In this document: positions 12,709 to 13,637 of the stretch, piece by piece
How the letters are laid out: every line of letters starts with the position of its first letter
Position numbering within the stretch: position 1 is the stretch's first letter
Assembly (NCBI GenBank): GCA_900543755.1
Contig: UQSP01000049.1
Span: 1 to 13,637, forward strand
Length of the DNA stretch: 13,637 nucleotides
Reading direction: 5' to 3'
Source of the DNA: an uncultured Eubacteriales bacterium
GTDB taxonomy: Bacteria > Bacillota > Clostridia > Christensenellales > Pumilibacteraceae
Made by a program: the position numbers and the translations under genes
Notes under the pieces: generated by a model
The model's database searches: none
The model's input: the letters and a program-made list of their open reading frames with translations, nothing else
What the model was told of the DNA's origin: nothing

Positions 12709-13452
12709 ATGCGTAAAAAACAGACTTCCGCTTCTCAGCGCCCGACAAAATCCGCTTCGGCGTCCGCACAAAAAAATCAGGACCGTCAATTAAAGCCGCC
12801 CTGCGTCGTCGCCGCCGTAGTGGAACGCGGCAAACACGACAAAATCGTCAGATTGTTTTACGAATACGGAATTTTCCTGACGTCGCTTTTTATGGGGCAG
12901 GGGACGGCAGGCTCCGAAATCATGGACATTCTGGGACTGGAAAATTCGGAAAAAGACGTGGTGCTCGGTTTTGGCTCTTATGACTCTGCCGCCGCCGTCA
13001 TGAACGCCTTAAACGACCGTCTTTCCGCCGGCACGGGCAGTAAAGGCATTGCTTTCTGTCTGAGGTTAAGCGCCGCGCCGGGACTGCTTATAAAAGCCGC
13101 GGAAATCAAAACCGCAAAAAACTTATCGGAGGAAAAAACCGTGGACGAACAAAAATACAGTCTTATTCTCATATCCGTAAACCAGGGTTACGCGGACGAA
13201 GTCATGGCGTGCTGTAAAAAAGCGGGCGCGCGCGGCGGCACTCTTATCCGCGCACGGCAGTTTTCCAATGAGGAAACCGAAAGCCTTTTCGGCGCGGCTT
13301 TCACTCCCGAACGCGAAATAATAGCAATCGTCACCACCCGAGACAAACGCGCCGCCGTCATGGAGTCGGTAAACGCCCGACACGGCGTAAGAAGCGAAAG
13401 CGGAGCGGTCGTGCTTGCCCTTCCCGTAGAGGAAATCGCAAAGCTGTCCTGA
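12709..13452 (+). CDS. Protein with two tandem P-II-like domains
   Basis: P-II proteins sense metabolites such as ATP, ADP and 2-oxoglutarate and control membrane transporters by direct binding. This 247-residue protein starts with a Lys/Ser/Gln-rich, probably disordered tail (1-29). Domain 1 follows (about 31-121: VVAAVVERGKHDKIVRLF, then GTGSKGIAFCLRL), and domain 2 is at about 149-246 (SLILISVNQGYADEVM, GARGGTLIRAR, then SGAVVLALPVEEI). Domain 2 keeps the GARGGT-x-I-x-A-R turn of P-II-like proteins next to DUF1538 genes; domain 1 has lost it and reads FLTSLFMGQGT. The two domains could mimic a dimer, while classical P-II is a trimer. An AGGTGGG (12698-12704) precedes the ATG by 4 nt. The upstream gene is the likely target. 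This is not classical GlnB/GlnK: a recognisable T-loop uridylylation Tyr is absent. Confidence 0.82.
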   Translation: MRKKQTSASQRPTKSASASAQKNQDRQLKPPCVVAAVVERGKHDKIVRLFYEYGIFLTSLFMGQGTAGSEIMDILGLENSEKDVVLGFGSYDSAAAVMNALNDRLSAGTGSKGIAFCLRLSAAPGLLIKAAEIKTAKNLSEEKTVDEQKYSLILISVNQGYADEVMACCKKAGARGGTLIRARQFSNEETESLFGAAFTPEREIIAIVTTRDKRAAVMESVNARHGVRSESGAVVLALPVEEIAKLS

Positions 13453-13514
13453 TTTTTTCTTAATTGTGTTTATAATTTCACTTTTCGGATATTTTTTAAA
13501 CATCGTATTTTTTA

Positions 13515-13544
13515 TTGACAATCATATAAAAGCGTTAATATAAT
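13515..13544 (+). promoter_or_regulatory. Consensus promoter leading out of the window
   Basis: A perfect TTGACA (13515-13520) and perfect TATAAT (13539-13544) are separated by 18 nt. Transcription would start near 13551 and run past the window end; no start codon with a ribosome binding site is seen before 13637. The gap 13453-13514 after the P-II-like gene is T-rich but has no convincing terminator. Confidence 0.85.
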
Positions 13545-13637
13545 ATTAATCACGGTAAAAAACGCGGTGTACAAAAAGCATTTTCTCCGCGCGCGGTTCG
13601 GTAACTGCGCTTTTACGTGCTTTTCAGCCTGAAATCT

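Noticed and set aside
13123..13521. Reverse-strand frame over the end of the P-II-like gene
   Set aside because: It lies opposite a well-supported gene, has no ribosome binding site and looks like a shadow frame.

Overview
The window reads as a piece of an uncultured Bacillota (Clostridia-type, probably gut) genome recovered by shotgun assembly. Supporting signs are strong Shine-Dalgarno sites, sigma-A-type promoters, TTG and GTG starts, many intrinsic terminators, long intergenic spaces, and protein families typical of Clostridia: an FtsH, a MarR plus heterodimeric ABC exporter cassette, and a DUF1538 plus P-II pair. All recognised genes are on the + strand. The first 45 bases are not genomic: they are an Illumina Nextera adapter with its index, so the contig end is an artefact.

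Layout. Bases 46-853 hold no gene. Roughly 46-600 is a degenerate array of about 65-nt hairpin-forming units, in which a block of four units appears about twice. A clean promoter (854-882) drives ftsH (1047-2972), a membrane AAA+ metalloprotease. After a structured gap comes a 214-aa membrane-anchored exported protein of unknown function (3350-3994). The next 531 bases carry three terminator-like hairpins and a palindrome, then the promoter of a MarR-type regulator (4526-4942). The regulator precedes two overlapping ABC half-transporters (5260-7002 and 6995-8887). These form an asymmetric heterodimeric exporter with one degenerate and one consensus ATPase site. The leader between regulator and exporter contains a 38-codon reading frame and competing A/U-rich pairings that resemble an attenuator.

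From 9219 on, a near-consensus promoter drives an HU-type DNA-binding protein (9275-9547), closed by a strong terminator. After a 429-base spacer comes a cytoplasmic-looking right-handed beta-helix protein (10017-11033). Its last 15 codons and downstream spacer are repeated in tandem as two 88-bp copies. Next are a DUF1538 polytopic membrane protein made of two homologous halves (11163-12692) and, 16 bases later, a 247-aa protein made of two tandem P-II-like domains (12709-13452). A consensus promoter at 13515-13544 points out of the window.

Two systems deserve attention. One is the DUF1538/double P-II pair, which looks like an uncharacterised transporter with its own dedicated P-II-like regulator. 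The other is the exporter operon, which may be controlled both by MarR and by a leader attenuator. The hairpin array at the start is the least explained stretch.
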